This document shows positions 1-7,618 of a DNA stretch of 64,000 bases, piece by piece. The first letter of the stretch is position 1. Every line of letters starts with the position of its first letter. Origin of the DNA: Halomonas sp. TD01 (GTDB lineage: Bacteria > Pseudomonadota > Gammaproteobacteria > Pseudomonadales > Halomonadaceae); contig NZ_OV350343.1 in the NCBI RefSeq assembly GCF_923868895.1, positions 2,046,001 to 2,110,000 of the forward strand. Reading direction: 5' to 3'. The notes under the pieces are model-generated. The model had not been told where the DNA came from. It ran no database searches and saw only the letters and a list, made by a program, of their open reading frames with translations. The position numbers and the translations under genes are program-made.

Positions 1-1
1 G

Positions 2-652
2 GTTAGGTTGGCTGAGCTTTATCTTCTTGAACGTCTTGAAGGTGATTCAGGATTAGCTGCGCAGTGGTTTGAGCGGGCTGCCGAATCAGGCAATGCTGCG
101 GCACAATTTCAACTAGGCTTATTGTATTTGGAAGGGCAGGGCGTTGATGAAAACGCTGAGCTTGCGGCGAGATGGTTTGAGTTGGCCGCTGAGCAAGGGC
201 ATGTGGCAGCACAAAACAATATCGGTAGCCTTTACGAAACAGGTCGTGGAGTAGAGCAAAGCTATACTCGTGCGTTTGAGTGGTATGAGCGTGCTGCGAA
301 GCAGAATGACCCGTTCGCGCAAAATAATCTTGGTGCCATGCATGCTAGAGGACATGGAGTTGATCGTAATCATGCCTGGGCGGTTTTTTGGTTCGTTATG
401 GCTGCTCAAGGTGGCAATGATTTAGCGCAAGAAAATATTAATGCCAGCCTACCTAATCTTGAAGAAAAACAAATTGCCGGAAGTCGCGTTAATATTCGTG
501 CGGGAGCAAGTACGGATTTTGACCGTATTGCATCATTGACAAGAGGCACCGCCGTTTACGTGCTGGGAAGTATGGATGGATGGAGCCAAGTCTATTTCCA
601 ACAGGACAATGCACCCACTTTAGGTTGGATATCTAATACACTAATTGAGTGA
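2..652 (+). CDS. Sel1-repeat protein with C-terminal bacterial SH3 domain (5' partial)
   Basis: The frame is open to the window edge, so the gene probably begins upstream; the first in-window start is a TTG at 8. The visible 214 residues hold about four Sel1-like (TPR-related) repeats of roughly 36 residues, recognisable by AAQ..LG..Y..G.GV followed by A..W...AA. The last about 60 residues form an SH3_3-type domain (RVNIRAGAST, then DGWSQV and GWI). Sel1 proteins are usually scaffolds for complexes, and bacterial SH3 domains often bind cell-wall peptides, so a periplasmic or envelope role is inferred. A 79-bp gap separates it from the LysM-FecR gene in the same direction, which suggests co-transcription. 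The N-terminus, and any signal peptide, is not visible. Confidence 0.8.
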   Translation, partial: VRLAELYLLERLEGDSGLAAQWFERAAESGNAAAQFQLGLLYLEGQGVDENAELAARWFELAAEQGHVAAQNNIGSLYETGRGVEQSYTRAFEWYERAAKQNDPFAQNNLGAMHARGHGVDRNHAWAVFWFVMAAQGGNDLAQENINASLPNLEEKQIAGSRVNIRAGASTDFDRIASLTRGTAVYVLGSMDGWSQVYFQQDNAPTLGWISNTLIE

Positions 653-731
653 TTTTTTAATAGAAATTAGTGCTATTTGAACAGCAAATACATTACCGAG
701 CGTGCCTATGTGTATCAAAGATGGTGGCGTT

Positions 732-2015
732 ATGAATAAAAGAAAAAGCTGGAGTAGCTTGAAAGCTAAGTCGCTGTTACAACGTTTTTCAGGCGTTGTA
801 TTCGGAAGTGTGTTTTTACTGACTTGGGGGCTTTCCTACGCATCTGATACACACCATCAAGTGATGCCAGGCGATACGCTTTGGGACATTTCCGAATATT
901 ATTATGGTACTCCTGACGAATGGCCCACGTTGCAACAATTAAATGCGATAGCTGACCCCTTCAAGCTTCAGCCCGATACCATGGTGGATCTCAGTGATTT
1001 CGATCCCTTTCCGCTGTCGGTTCTGTTCCGTTCAGGTGAAGCATGGTTAATCGAAGAGGGTGGTGAAACTCTTTTGGAGAATGGTGACATTATTGAGCTG
1101 GGATCTATTATTGAAACCGGAGTAGGCTCTGCTTTGACTTTGCAAATGCGTGATGGTGCCAGGGCGGTAGTGCCTTCTAATTCACGCATTGTGCTAAAGC
1201 GTGAAGGGGAGAGAGGAGTCACGTTTCAACTAGAACATGGCGAGATAGAATCTTATGTACCTGCAAATCGCATGCTGAGGCGAGCATACAACATAGAAAC
1301 AAATACGGGTGTCCTAGGTGTTCGGGGGACTCACTTTCGGGCAAGCTATGCAGACGAAACATTGATAACGTCGGTTTATGAAGGGAGTGTCGCTGCTCAA
1401 AATCGAATGGGTACTTCAGAAGCCTCAGTTAGTGAGGGTGAAGGGGCACGTATTGATGAAACAGGGAGTATTCAAGTAGTACGCCTCTTGCGCCAACCAG
1501 AGGACGTGGATATCACTTCGCTTTCAAATGAGGCCATACAAATAGATGTTTTGTCTCCTGTGCAGGGACAGGCTTATAGAGCACAAATAGCGAGTGATCC
1601 AAACTTTCTAACGATAATACGTGATCAACGCTCTCAAGGCAGCCAGATACAGTTCGAACCACTTTCTCCGGGGTTTTACCATTTGCGAATAGCCGCTATA
1701 GATGAGTTTGGTATTGAAGGTGATAGCGCCATTTTCGTTATTCATCATCGTGGTAATCGAGTGTCCGTTAAGCAGGAGGAAAGTGCATGGATATTCGAGT
1801 GGCTCCATCGAGCACAAATGACCTATCGCTTGCAGCTAGCAACTGACCGCGAATTTATGAAAGTTTTATTAGACTATGAGCCTCAAAATAATGGTCCTTT
1901 AAAAGTAAGCCATTTGCCAGGTCACGAGATATTCTGGCGTGTGGTCAGCTTAGATGAACGTACAGACATGACTGTGGTTCTCGATACTGGAACACTAAAT
2001 GACACAGGGCAGTAG
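732..2015 (+). CDS. LysM and FecR domain periplasmic protein
   Basis: 427 residues from the ATG at 732; a GTG at 702 in frame would add ten residues but would place the signal peptide further in. Residues about 15-40 look like a Sec signal peptide ending near SYASD. A LysM domain follows (MPGDTLWDISEYYYGTPDEW), then a FecR domain at about 95-225 (GDIIELGSIIETG, NTGVLGVRGTHFR). The last 150 residues look like two FN3-like beta repeats. LysM binds peptidoglycan, while FecR domains often carry signals in the periplasm. It overlaps the downstream CHASE2 kinase gene by 17 bp, so the two proteins are very probably translationally coupled and may act together, FecR as ligand or modulator and CHASE2 as receptor. 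That functional link is inference. Confidence 0.85.
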   Translation: MNKRKSWSSLKAKSLLQRFSGVVFGSVFLLTWGLSYASDTHHQVMPGDTLWDISEYYYGTPDEWPTLQQLNAIADPFKLQPDTMVDLSDFDPFPLSVLFRSGEAWLIEEGGETLLENGDIIELGSIIETGVGSALTLQMRDGARAVVPSNSRIVLKREGERGVTFQLEHGEIESYVPANRMLRRAYNIETNTGVLGVRGTHFRASYADETLITSVYEGSVAAQNRMGTSEASVSEGEGARIDETGSIQVVRLLRQPEDVDITSLSNEAIQIDVLSPVQGQAYRAQIASDPNFLTIIRDQRSQGSQIQFEPLSPGFYHLRIAAIDEFGIEGDSAIFVIHHRGNRVSVKQEESAWIFEWLHRAQMTYRLQLATDREFMKVLLDYEPQNNGPLKVSHLPGHEIFWRVVSLDERTDMTVVLDTGTLNDTGQ

Positions 2016-4302
2016 CCTTTCTAGAGCATTACATCGGCGGTTCGTGATGACATGGTGTGCAATGGGCAGTTTGTTACTGCCCATTGCTTTTTTTCTTTAT
2101 AGTTTGTCTCCCTTACTGTCTGATAACTTTTTTTATGATGCTTGGCTTTCCAGGCAATCAGAGCCCCCTTCTGCCGATATTTTGGTTGTAGCGATCGATG
2201 AGCCCAGCCTGCAAGCATTGGGGCGTTGGCCTTGGCCTAGAGATGTTCACACACAGCTGATTGATCAGTTGAACGCAGCGGGTGTGCAATCCATTGTTTT
2301 GGACGTCCTATTGGTTGAACCGAGCCGCCAACCTGAGGAAGATAAGCGGCTTGCCAACGCTATGCAGCGCCATGGAAGCACTTATCTGCCTATGGCACTA
2401 CTTTCTGACTCTTTATTGGAAGGTAGTGTACGAGATGTCTTAATCCCTCCTCCTCCATTATTATCTGCCGCCAAGGGCGTTGGGCATATCAATGTGATGC
2501 TTGATACTGATGGCGTAGCTCGATCAATCGAGTTGCTGATTGAACGTCGTGATGATGTATGGCCACAGCTCATGACCCTTCTTGCGGATGCAGAAAAAAC
2601 CGAAGAGCGTGATACATCAAATTGGCCAACTGAGGCAATAAGAATACCGTTTCGCGGTCCGGCTGGCTCATATCCAACTGTTTCTTACCACGATGTATTA
2701 ATGGGGTATGTACCTGCCTCCTTGCTCAGAGACCGCACTGTCTTAATAGGCATGACTGCCCTTGGTTTGGGCGATCGCTACAATGTTTCGTTGTTGTCTT
2801 CAGGTTTAATGCCAGGTGTTGAAGTACATGCACACTTGCTCGATGCCTTACGAAATGAAACGTATATACGCCAAGTAGATAGCTGGCTAGGGGCGTTTTT
2901 TGCAAGTCTGCCTATTATTATCTTAATGCTATTGGCTTGGTGGCTAAGGTTCCGCTATTTGCTATTAGTGGTGCTATCGCTCGGTGTGGGGGTGTTATTC
3001 ATTTCTTTAGTAGCGCTGAACTTTAGGTGGTGGTGGCCCCCTTTTGCGAGCTTAATAGCACTGGGTATTGCCTTCATTGCAATTGTTTGGCAGAGCCAGG
3101 CTGCATTACTGTCTTGGTTCAAGCGCGAGCTGGAATTGTTATATCAAGAGCCATCTATTTTGCCATTTAGGGAGCCTGATGACATTCGAGGTGAAGGTGG
3201 GAAACTGTATCAGCAGTCGCAAGCCCTTGAGTTTGCGTTAGGCCGAATTGTGGAAGGACGGCGGTTTATATTAGATGCAATGCACTCGTTACCACTCCCT
3301 ATCTTCATACTAAATAAGAAGGGTGAAGTGCTGTTGGCAAATAAGAAAGCATTGGCAATTTGTTGGGAGGGAGGTGAGCCTGCCATCGATCACATTGATG
3401 CTTTGCCATCCTTTCTAACCTTTGAAGAAAAAGAGGGTTTTTCGACAATATGGCCGCCCCAGCCAGCTGGAATCATTGATGTCAACGGCGTTCAAATAGG
3501 TGGCTTATGTACTGACAGAGATGGACGTACGTATCGACTGGAAATGGGAGAGCTTTCTACAACGACCAATAGTGCCGCTGGAGGCTGGTTAGTGTGGTTG
3601 GTTGACTTGACAAGTGAAGTAGAGGCTGAAATGCAGCGATCTAGCATGCTTAGTTTTTTATCACATGACATGAAAGCCCCCCAGGCGAGAGCGTTAGCAT
3701 TTCTAGAGGCCCAAAAAGATCCAGCATCGGCTGCAACGCAAGCTGATTTTTACAGCTATTTGGAGCAATGCCTTACGATGGGGCTTGGGATGATTAATGA
3801 CTTTATTAATCTAACGAGGGCTAAGTCATTTGATTTGAAAAAAGAGTTTGTGCTGTTTGAAGATGTTGTTATGGAAGTTCTTGATCAAGTTTATCCACTT
3901 GCGAAAGTGAAAAATGTTAAAATAGTCAGCGAGCTGAAAGATGAAGACGGAGCTCCGATAGTTGGCGATAAAAGCTATCTTGCAAGAGCGGTGTTTAATT
4001 TAATTGAAAATGCCGTTAAGTATACGCTTTCTGGTGGCGAAGTTAATGTTCATGTGTGCAGGCAGGATCAATGGGTTGTGCTTCAGGTTTCTGATAATGG
4101 CGTTGGTATTGAGTCTAAGGAGATTAACGATATTTTTGATGACTTTAGGCGCAGTGATAAAGATGGTGTGGCGGAAGGTCATGGGCTGGGGCTAGCATTA
4201 GTTAAAACGGTAGCAGCTAAACATGGCGGTGAGATTTACTGTGAAAGTGAGTTCGGTAGAGGCAGTCAATTTACAATGAAGCTTCCTTTTTGTGAGCTTT
4301 AG
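1999..4302 (+). CDS. CHASE2-domain sensor histidine kinase
   Basis: 767 residues. An N-terminal membrane segment (about 18-37) precedes a periplasmic CHASE2 domain (about 40-290, with DILVVAIDEPSLQALGRWPW), followed by three transmembrane helices (about 295-365), a PAS-like region (about 430-540) and a kinase core. The H-box reads FLSHDMKAPQ, so the phospho-acceptor His is present. The ATPase has the N-box NLIENAVKYT, G1 DNGVGI and G2 GHGLGLALVKT. It has no receiver domain of its own, and no response regulator gene follows, so its partner must lie outside this region or elsewhere. The ATG overlaps the end of the LysM-FecR gene. The gene ends 19 bp before convergent trmO. Confidence 0.9.
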   Translation: MTQGSSLSRALHRRFVMTWCAMGSLLLPIAFFLYSLSPLLSDNFFYDAWLSRQSEPPSADILVVAIDEPSLQALGRWPWPRDVHTQLIDQLNAAGVQSIVLDVLLVEPSRQPEEDKRLANAMQRHGSTYLPMALLSDSLLEGSVRDVLIPPPPLLSAAKGVGHINVMLDTDGVARSIELLIERRDDVWPQLMTLLADAEKTEERDTSNWPTEAIRIPFRGPAGSYPTVSYHDVLMGYVPASLLRDRTVLIGMTALGLGDRYNVSLLSSGLMPGVEVHAHLLDALRNETYIRQVDSWLGAFFASLPIIILMLLAWWLRFRYLLLVVLSLGVGVLFISLVALNFRWWWPPFASLIALGIAFIAIVWQSQAALLSWFKRELELLYQEPSILPFREPDDIRGEGGKLYQQSQALEFALGRIVEGRRFILDAMHSLPLPIFILNKKGEVLLANKKALAICWEGGEPAIDHIDALPSFLTFEEKEGFSTIWPPQPAGIIDVNGVQIGGLCTDRDGRTYRLEMGELSTTTNSAAGGWLVWLVDLTSEVEAEMQRSSMLSFLSHDMKAPQARALAFLEAQKDPASAATQADFYSYLEQCLTMGLGMINDFINLTRAKSFDLKKEFVLFEDVVMEVLDQVYPLAKVKNVKIVSELKDEDGAPIVGDKSYLARAVFNLIENAVKYTLSGGEVNVHVCRQDQWVVLQVSDNGVGIESKEINDIFDDFRRSDKDGVAEGHGLGLALVKTVAAKHGGEIYCESEFGRGSQFTMKLPFCEL

Positions 4303-4321
4303 CCTATTTATCCTCGATGCA

Positions 4322-5056
4322 TCAATTGTTAGTTATTTTTTGAATGCTGACTATATGAACGACGTTGCCTAGTTCAGGAATTTGTTGTACTTGAAAACGA
4401 ATATTGACATCTCTTAACTGCATGCCATATTCCCGTTCTGGTTGGCCATTATGGTAGGCGGGGCGTGGGTCTTGGCCTAATACTTGGGTAATGAGCTGCC
4501 TTAAATCACTAGCATCTGCGCGTTGAGCGAGCGCCGTTTCGGCCGCAGAAGAGAACTCTACGGGGTAAAAAGGTGGTGATGTTGGGGCAAAGCCTGAGCG
4601 TGCATGTGGGAGTGCCTCAGTCCAGGGCAGATAAGGTTTGATATCTACTACGGGCGTACCTGTCATCAAATCTGCCCCTTTGAGCAATAGGCGTACACCG
4701 GTATGTGTATCAATACCTACTAGCTCAACAAGCGATAGCCCTAAACGGTTAGGACGGTGCGTGCTTCGGCTTGCGAAGACCCCTATTTTTTTATTGCCAC
4801 CCAGCCGGGGAGGGCGTACAAGTGGGGCCCATTCTTCAGGACTGCGGTGAAAAATAAAGCTGATCCATAAGTGGCTAAATGCTTCTAGTCCACGAACGCT
4901 TAACGGTGTGTTGAAGGGGGGCGTTAATACCAGCGTCGCTTTCGCCGCTGTCGCTAGCCCTGGTTGTCGAGGAATGCCAAACTTATCAGGATAATCGCTT
5001 TCGATGTAGCCTATTGGGCTAACGTTAAACGACTCATTTATTGATATTTCGCGCAT
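4322..5056 (-). CDS. trmO: tRNA (N6-threonylcarbamoyladenosine37-N6)-methyltransferase TrmO
   Basis: TrmO (YaeB/TsaA family) uses SAM to methylate t6A37 in tRNAs such as tRNA-Thr. The 244-residue protein starts at the ATG at 5056 (MREISINESF); longer in-frame starts add 70 residues with no family similarity. The N-terminal beta-barrel is seen as SPIGYIESDYPDKFGIPRQPG and HLWISFIFH, then TRSTHRPNRLGLS-like residues (ASRSTHRPNRLGLS). The C-terminal extension typical of TrmO follows (GQDPRPAYHNG, YGMQLRDVNIRF). It is convergent with the CHASE2 kinase gene and divergent from the GNAT gene, sharing a 102-bp intergenic region that must hold both promoters. Family assignment is firm; the reaction is from family knowledge. 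Confidence 0.92.
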   Translation of the reverse strand: MREISINESFNVSPIGYIESDYPDKFGIPRQPGLATAAKATLVLTPPFNTPLSVRGLEAFSHLWISFIFHRSPEEWAPLVRPPRLGGNKKIGVFASRSTHRPNRLGLSLVELVGIDTHTGVRLLLKGADLMTGTPVVDIKPYLPWTEALPHARSGFAPTSPPFYPVEFSSAAETALAQRADASDLRQLITQVLGQDPRPAYHNGQPEREYGMQLRDVNIRFQVQQIPELGNVVHIVSIQKITNN

Positions 5057-5158
5057 GACACACCTTACGTGTAAGTAAAACCGAAGTATAAAGCAGTCAA
5101 GCATCGGGTTGGGATGCAATGACACGTTAAGGTGCGATAAATAGTGGAGATGTAAGAC

Positions 5159-5689
5159 ATGCCAAGTACTGACGTGAGCCAAACACCTTCTGCGCCCACT
5201 CCACGAATTACTTATCGTGAAGGATTTGCCCGTGACGCAGCTGATCAAGCAGAGGTGTTTTATCACGCTGTGATGCAGGGTGCCGCTTCACACTATGGTG
5301 TAGACGAACGCCGAGCTTGGGCGAATGCATTACCACGTGAGGCAAGCGCCTGGGCGGCGAGGCAAACACTCTACACCACGCTGGTCGCAAGCTGTGATGG
5401 GCGATGTGTAGGGTTTTTAGAGTTAGACGTTGCGGCCAAACGTATAGAGACAATTTATGTGTGGCCTTCACTCACTGGACGTGGGATCGGTACCACACTG
5501 TTGATACACGCTGAGCGTATGTTGCTTGAGCAGGGTGTCTCGCGTGTAGAAATTGAAGCAAGCTCAGTGCTTTATGAGCGCCTGCTTCGCCGAGGATTTA
5601 CTAACCTCGGCGAGCAGTGGGTAGAACGCAGTGGCGAACTTTTGAAACGCTATCGCTTAGTCAAAAAGCTTAACGCTGTCGAAACCTGA
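5159..5689 (+). CDS. GNAT family N-acetyltransferase
   Basis: 176 residues. The acetyl-CoA binding motif A is visible as VWPSLTGRGIGTTLL (R/Q-x-x-G-x-G/A pattern), preceded by the beta strand GFLELDVAAKRIETIYV and followed by a motif-B-like stretch, YERLLRRGF. It resembles the YafP/ElaA-like group of small-molecule or protein acetyltransferases, but the substrate cannot be named. It is transcribed divergently from trmO and ends 5 bp before convergent nadC, with no obvious terminator between. The start ATG at 5159 is preceded by GGAGATGT, an acceptable ribosome site. Confidence 0.85.
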   Translation: MPSTDVSQTPSAPTPRITYREGFARDAADQAEVFYHAVMQGAASHYGVDERRAWANALPREASAWAARQTLYTTLVASCDGRCVGFLELDVAAKRIETIYVWPSLTGRGIGTTLLIHAERMLLEQGVSRVEIEASSVLYERLLRRGFTNLGEQWVERSGELLKRYRLVKKLNAVET

Positions 5690-5694
5690 GCGCA

Positions 5695-6549
5695 TCAAAC
5701 GTCGAAAGTGTGGGTAATGCGCATTGATAGATCGATCGATTTGAGGTCTTTGGTGAGTGCGCCGCTGGAAATGCAGTCAACGCCGGTATCGGCAATTGCC
5801 TTTAACGTTGATGCACCGACATTGCCAGAGGCCTCAAGTGTTGCCCGTCCTCCGTTTATTTCGACCGCTACATGCAAGTCTTCCAAGGCGAAATTATCGA
5901 GCATAATAATGTCTGCTCCTGCGGCTAGTGCCTGATCAAGCTCCTCAAACGTTTCCACCTCCACTTCTACTGGCAGGTCACTTGCCAGTTTACGGGCTTG
6001 CGCAACGGCTGCTTGAATACCACCACAAGCAGCAATGTGATTCTCTTTAATTAAGAATGCATCCCACAATCCAATACGATGATTATGTCCACCACCGCAG
6101 TTTACTGCGTACTTTTGGGCTAGACGCAATCCTGGCAGTGTTTTACGAGTGTCCAGTAGGCGAACATTAGTGCCTTCAATTAAATCAACGTAATGTCGCG
6201 TTGAGGTAGCCGTGGCAGATAATGTTTGCAGCATGTTCAAGGCCGCACGCTCGCCCGTCAGTAGGCTGCGAGCAGGCCCCTCTAACTCTAAAAAGCACTG
6301 ATCTGCCTGAAGGAAGTCGCCGTCTGCGGCCTGCCAACGTAGCGTAACGCGGTTATCTAAGCGCCGAAAAATTTCGTCTACCCAGGCAACGCCGCAAAGT
6401 ACCGCGGGTTCGCGAGTAATGATGTTGGCGGTTGCCCATTGGTGCTCAGGGATTAACTGCGCTGTAATATCGCCAGGGCCAACGTCCTCAGCCAGTAGGC
6501 GGGCTGCGCTAGCGCGTATCTCTTCGGCAAGAGCGTTTTCATAATGCAT
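5695..6549 (-). CDS. nadC: nicotinate-nucleotide pyrophosphorylase (carboxylating)
   Basis: NadC converts quinolinate and PRPP to nicotinate mononucleotide, CO2 and PPi in de novo NAD synthesis. The 284-residue length is normal. Visible family signatures are [13 protein letters not shown] near the N-terminus, [38 protein letters not shown] (quinolinate and PRPP contacts), [15 protein letters not shown] and EASGNV. No nadA or nadB lies nearby. It is divergent from ampD, a gene pair seen together in many gammaproteobacteria. Confidence 0.96.
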   Translation of the reverse strand: MHYENALAEEIRASAARLLAEDVGPGDITAQLIPEHQWATANIITREPAVLCGVAWVDEIFRRLDNRVTLRWQAADGDFLQADQCFLELEGPARSLLTGERAALNMLQTLSATATSTRHYVDLIEGTNVRLLDTRKTLPGLRLAQKYAVNCGGGHNHRIGLWDAFLIKENHIAACGGIQAAVAQARKLASDLPVEVEVETFEELDQALAAGADIIMLDNFALEDLHVAVEINGGRATLEASGNVGASTLKAIADTGVDCISSGALTKDLKSIDLSMRITHTFDV

Positions 6550-6632
6550 GGCGGTGCGTTCTCTAGGCGTTATTGGGTGTGTTGGGCATTATAGTGAAAG
6601 AGAGCGTCAACGTAGAGGAGAGCGTCTCTGTT

Positions 6633-7199
6633 ATGAAAAGAACAACTTTTGAGGGTCAGTGGTCAAGCGCTAGGCAAGTAGTATCGCCCAACTGCGATCA
6701 GCGCCCCAATAGTGAGGTCTCGCTGCTACTTATTCATGCTATTAGCTTGCCGCCAGGACAGTTTAGTGGTGATGCCATTGAGGCGCTATTTACTAACCAG
6801 TTAAATTCAGGAGACCACCCCTTTTTCGCTGAGATTAAACATCTTAGGGTATCGGCTCACTTTTTGATTCGTCGCGATGGCGAATGCTTACAGTTTGTTG
6901 ATACGGATCATCGCGCTTGGCATGCCGGGCGCTCATGCTGGCTTGATTCGTACCAAAAGACGTGGCGAACAGCCTTAAATGATTTTTCAGTAGGTATTGA
7001 GTTAGAAGGGGATGACGTGACTCCTTTTACCAAAGCGCAATATCAAGTGTTGGTAGCGGTAACTCAATGGCTAATGTCGCGCTATCCACAGTTGGATAAG
7101 TCACGCATTACTGGCCATGCCCATGTGGCGCCGCTGCGTAAAACTGACCCAGGGCCAGCCTTTGATTGGGCTTATTATTATCAACAGCTAGATGCTTAG
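6633..7199 (+). CDS. ampD: 1,6-anhydro-N-acetylmuramyl-L-alanine amidase AmpD
   Basis: AmpD is the cytoplasmic zinc amidase that removes the peptide from anhydro-muropeptides during wall recycling. Accumulation of its substrate controls AmpR-type beta-lactamase induction where AmpR exists. The 188-residue product starts at the ATG at 6633 behind AGGAG; a start at 6573 would add 20 unmatched residues. Zinc ligands of the Amidase_2 fold are visible: His in LLIHAISLPP, His in ITGHAHVAP and Asp in RKTDPGPAFDW. The SAHFLIRRDGECLQFV and WHAGRS motifs are intact. There is no signal peptide, as expected for the cytosolic form. Its usual partner ampE does not follow. Confidence 0.95.
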   Translation: MKRTTFEGQWSSARQVVSPNCDQRPNSEVSLLLIHAISLPPGQFSGDAIEALFTNQLNSGDHPFFAEIKHLRVSAHFLIRRDGECLQFVDTDHRAWHAGRSCWLDSYQKTWRTALNDFSVGIELEGDDVTPFTKAQYQVLVAVTQWLMSRYPQLDKSRITGHAHVAPLRKTDPGPAFDWAYYYQQLDA

Positions 7200-7618
7200 C
7201 GCTGGGCGAATAAATTTATCAAAGAGCGTAGAAAATTTAATTAAGTACTTCACTCATAAGTAAATAAAACGGTAGTTTGGCTACATTTTTGAGCGTTTGG
7301 TAGATTCGACTAAAGTCTGATTATTTCTTTATGTTGCGGTGCAATACTCTGTTTTCGATAGCCTTTTAGGGCTTACTAGAATTGGCAGAGTGACGACTTT
7401 GCGGTATCTTCGCATATACAAAAGGCTAACTTTTACGACAATTGTGTAGCTTTACTACATCAAAAAGTGCGTAGCTTGTTGAATGTAGAAAGAAAACCCC
7501 TGCACGACGCTTAGGCGTCGGTGTTTTACCGGCCTGTGGTGGCTAAACACCGCAGCCGCCCCAGGCCCTAAGGGTTGGCGGGGCTCATTGTCATTTATCG
7601 TCATTCGGAGAGACCTCT
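7200..7618. other. 419-bp intergenic region upstream of aceE
   Basis: No plausible gene is present. The first about 280 bp are AT-rich. An inverted repeat TGTAG-N5-CTACA lies at 7445-7459 and is a candidate regulator site. From about 7500 the sequence becomes GC-rich and holds three hairpins described separately. The aceE ribosome site GGAGAG is at 7606-7611. The long leader is consistent with regulated expression of the pyruvate dehydrogenase operon. No pdhR regulator gene is nearby. Confidence 0.6.
7506..7567 (+). promoter_or_regulatory. Structured aceE leader with mutually exclusive hairpins
   Basis: Three stems can form in the leader. GACGC/GCGTC is at 7506-7519 with a 4-nt loop. CGGTGTTT (7519-7526) pairs with AAACACCG (7545-7552). 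GGCCTG (7531-7536) pairs with CAGGCC (7562-7567), supported by an inner GGTGGCT/AGCCGCC stem (7538-7544 and 7554-7560). The second and third stems overlap and cannot both form as simple hairpins. None is followed by a T run, so a classic attenuator is not shown. A role in mRNA stability or regulation is only inferred. Confidence 0.45.
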
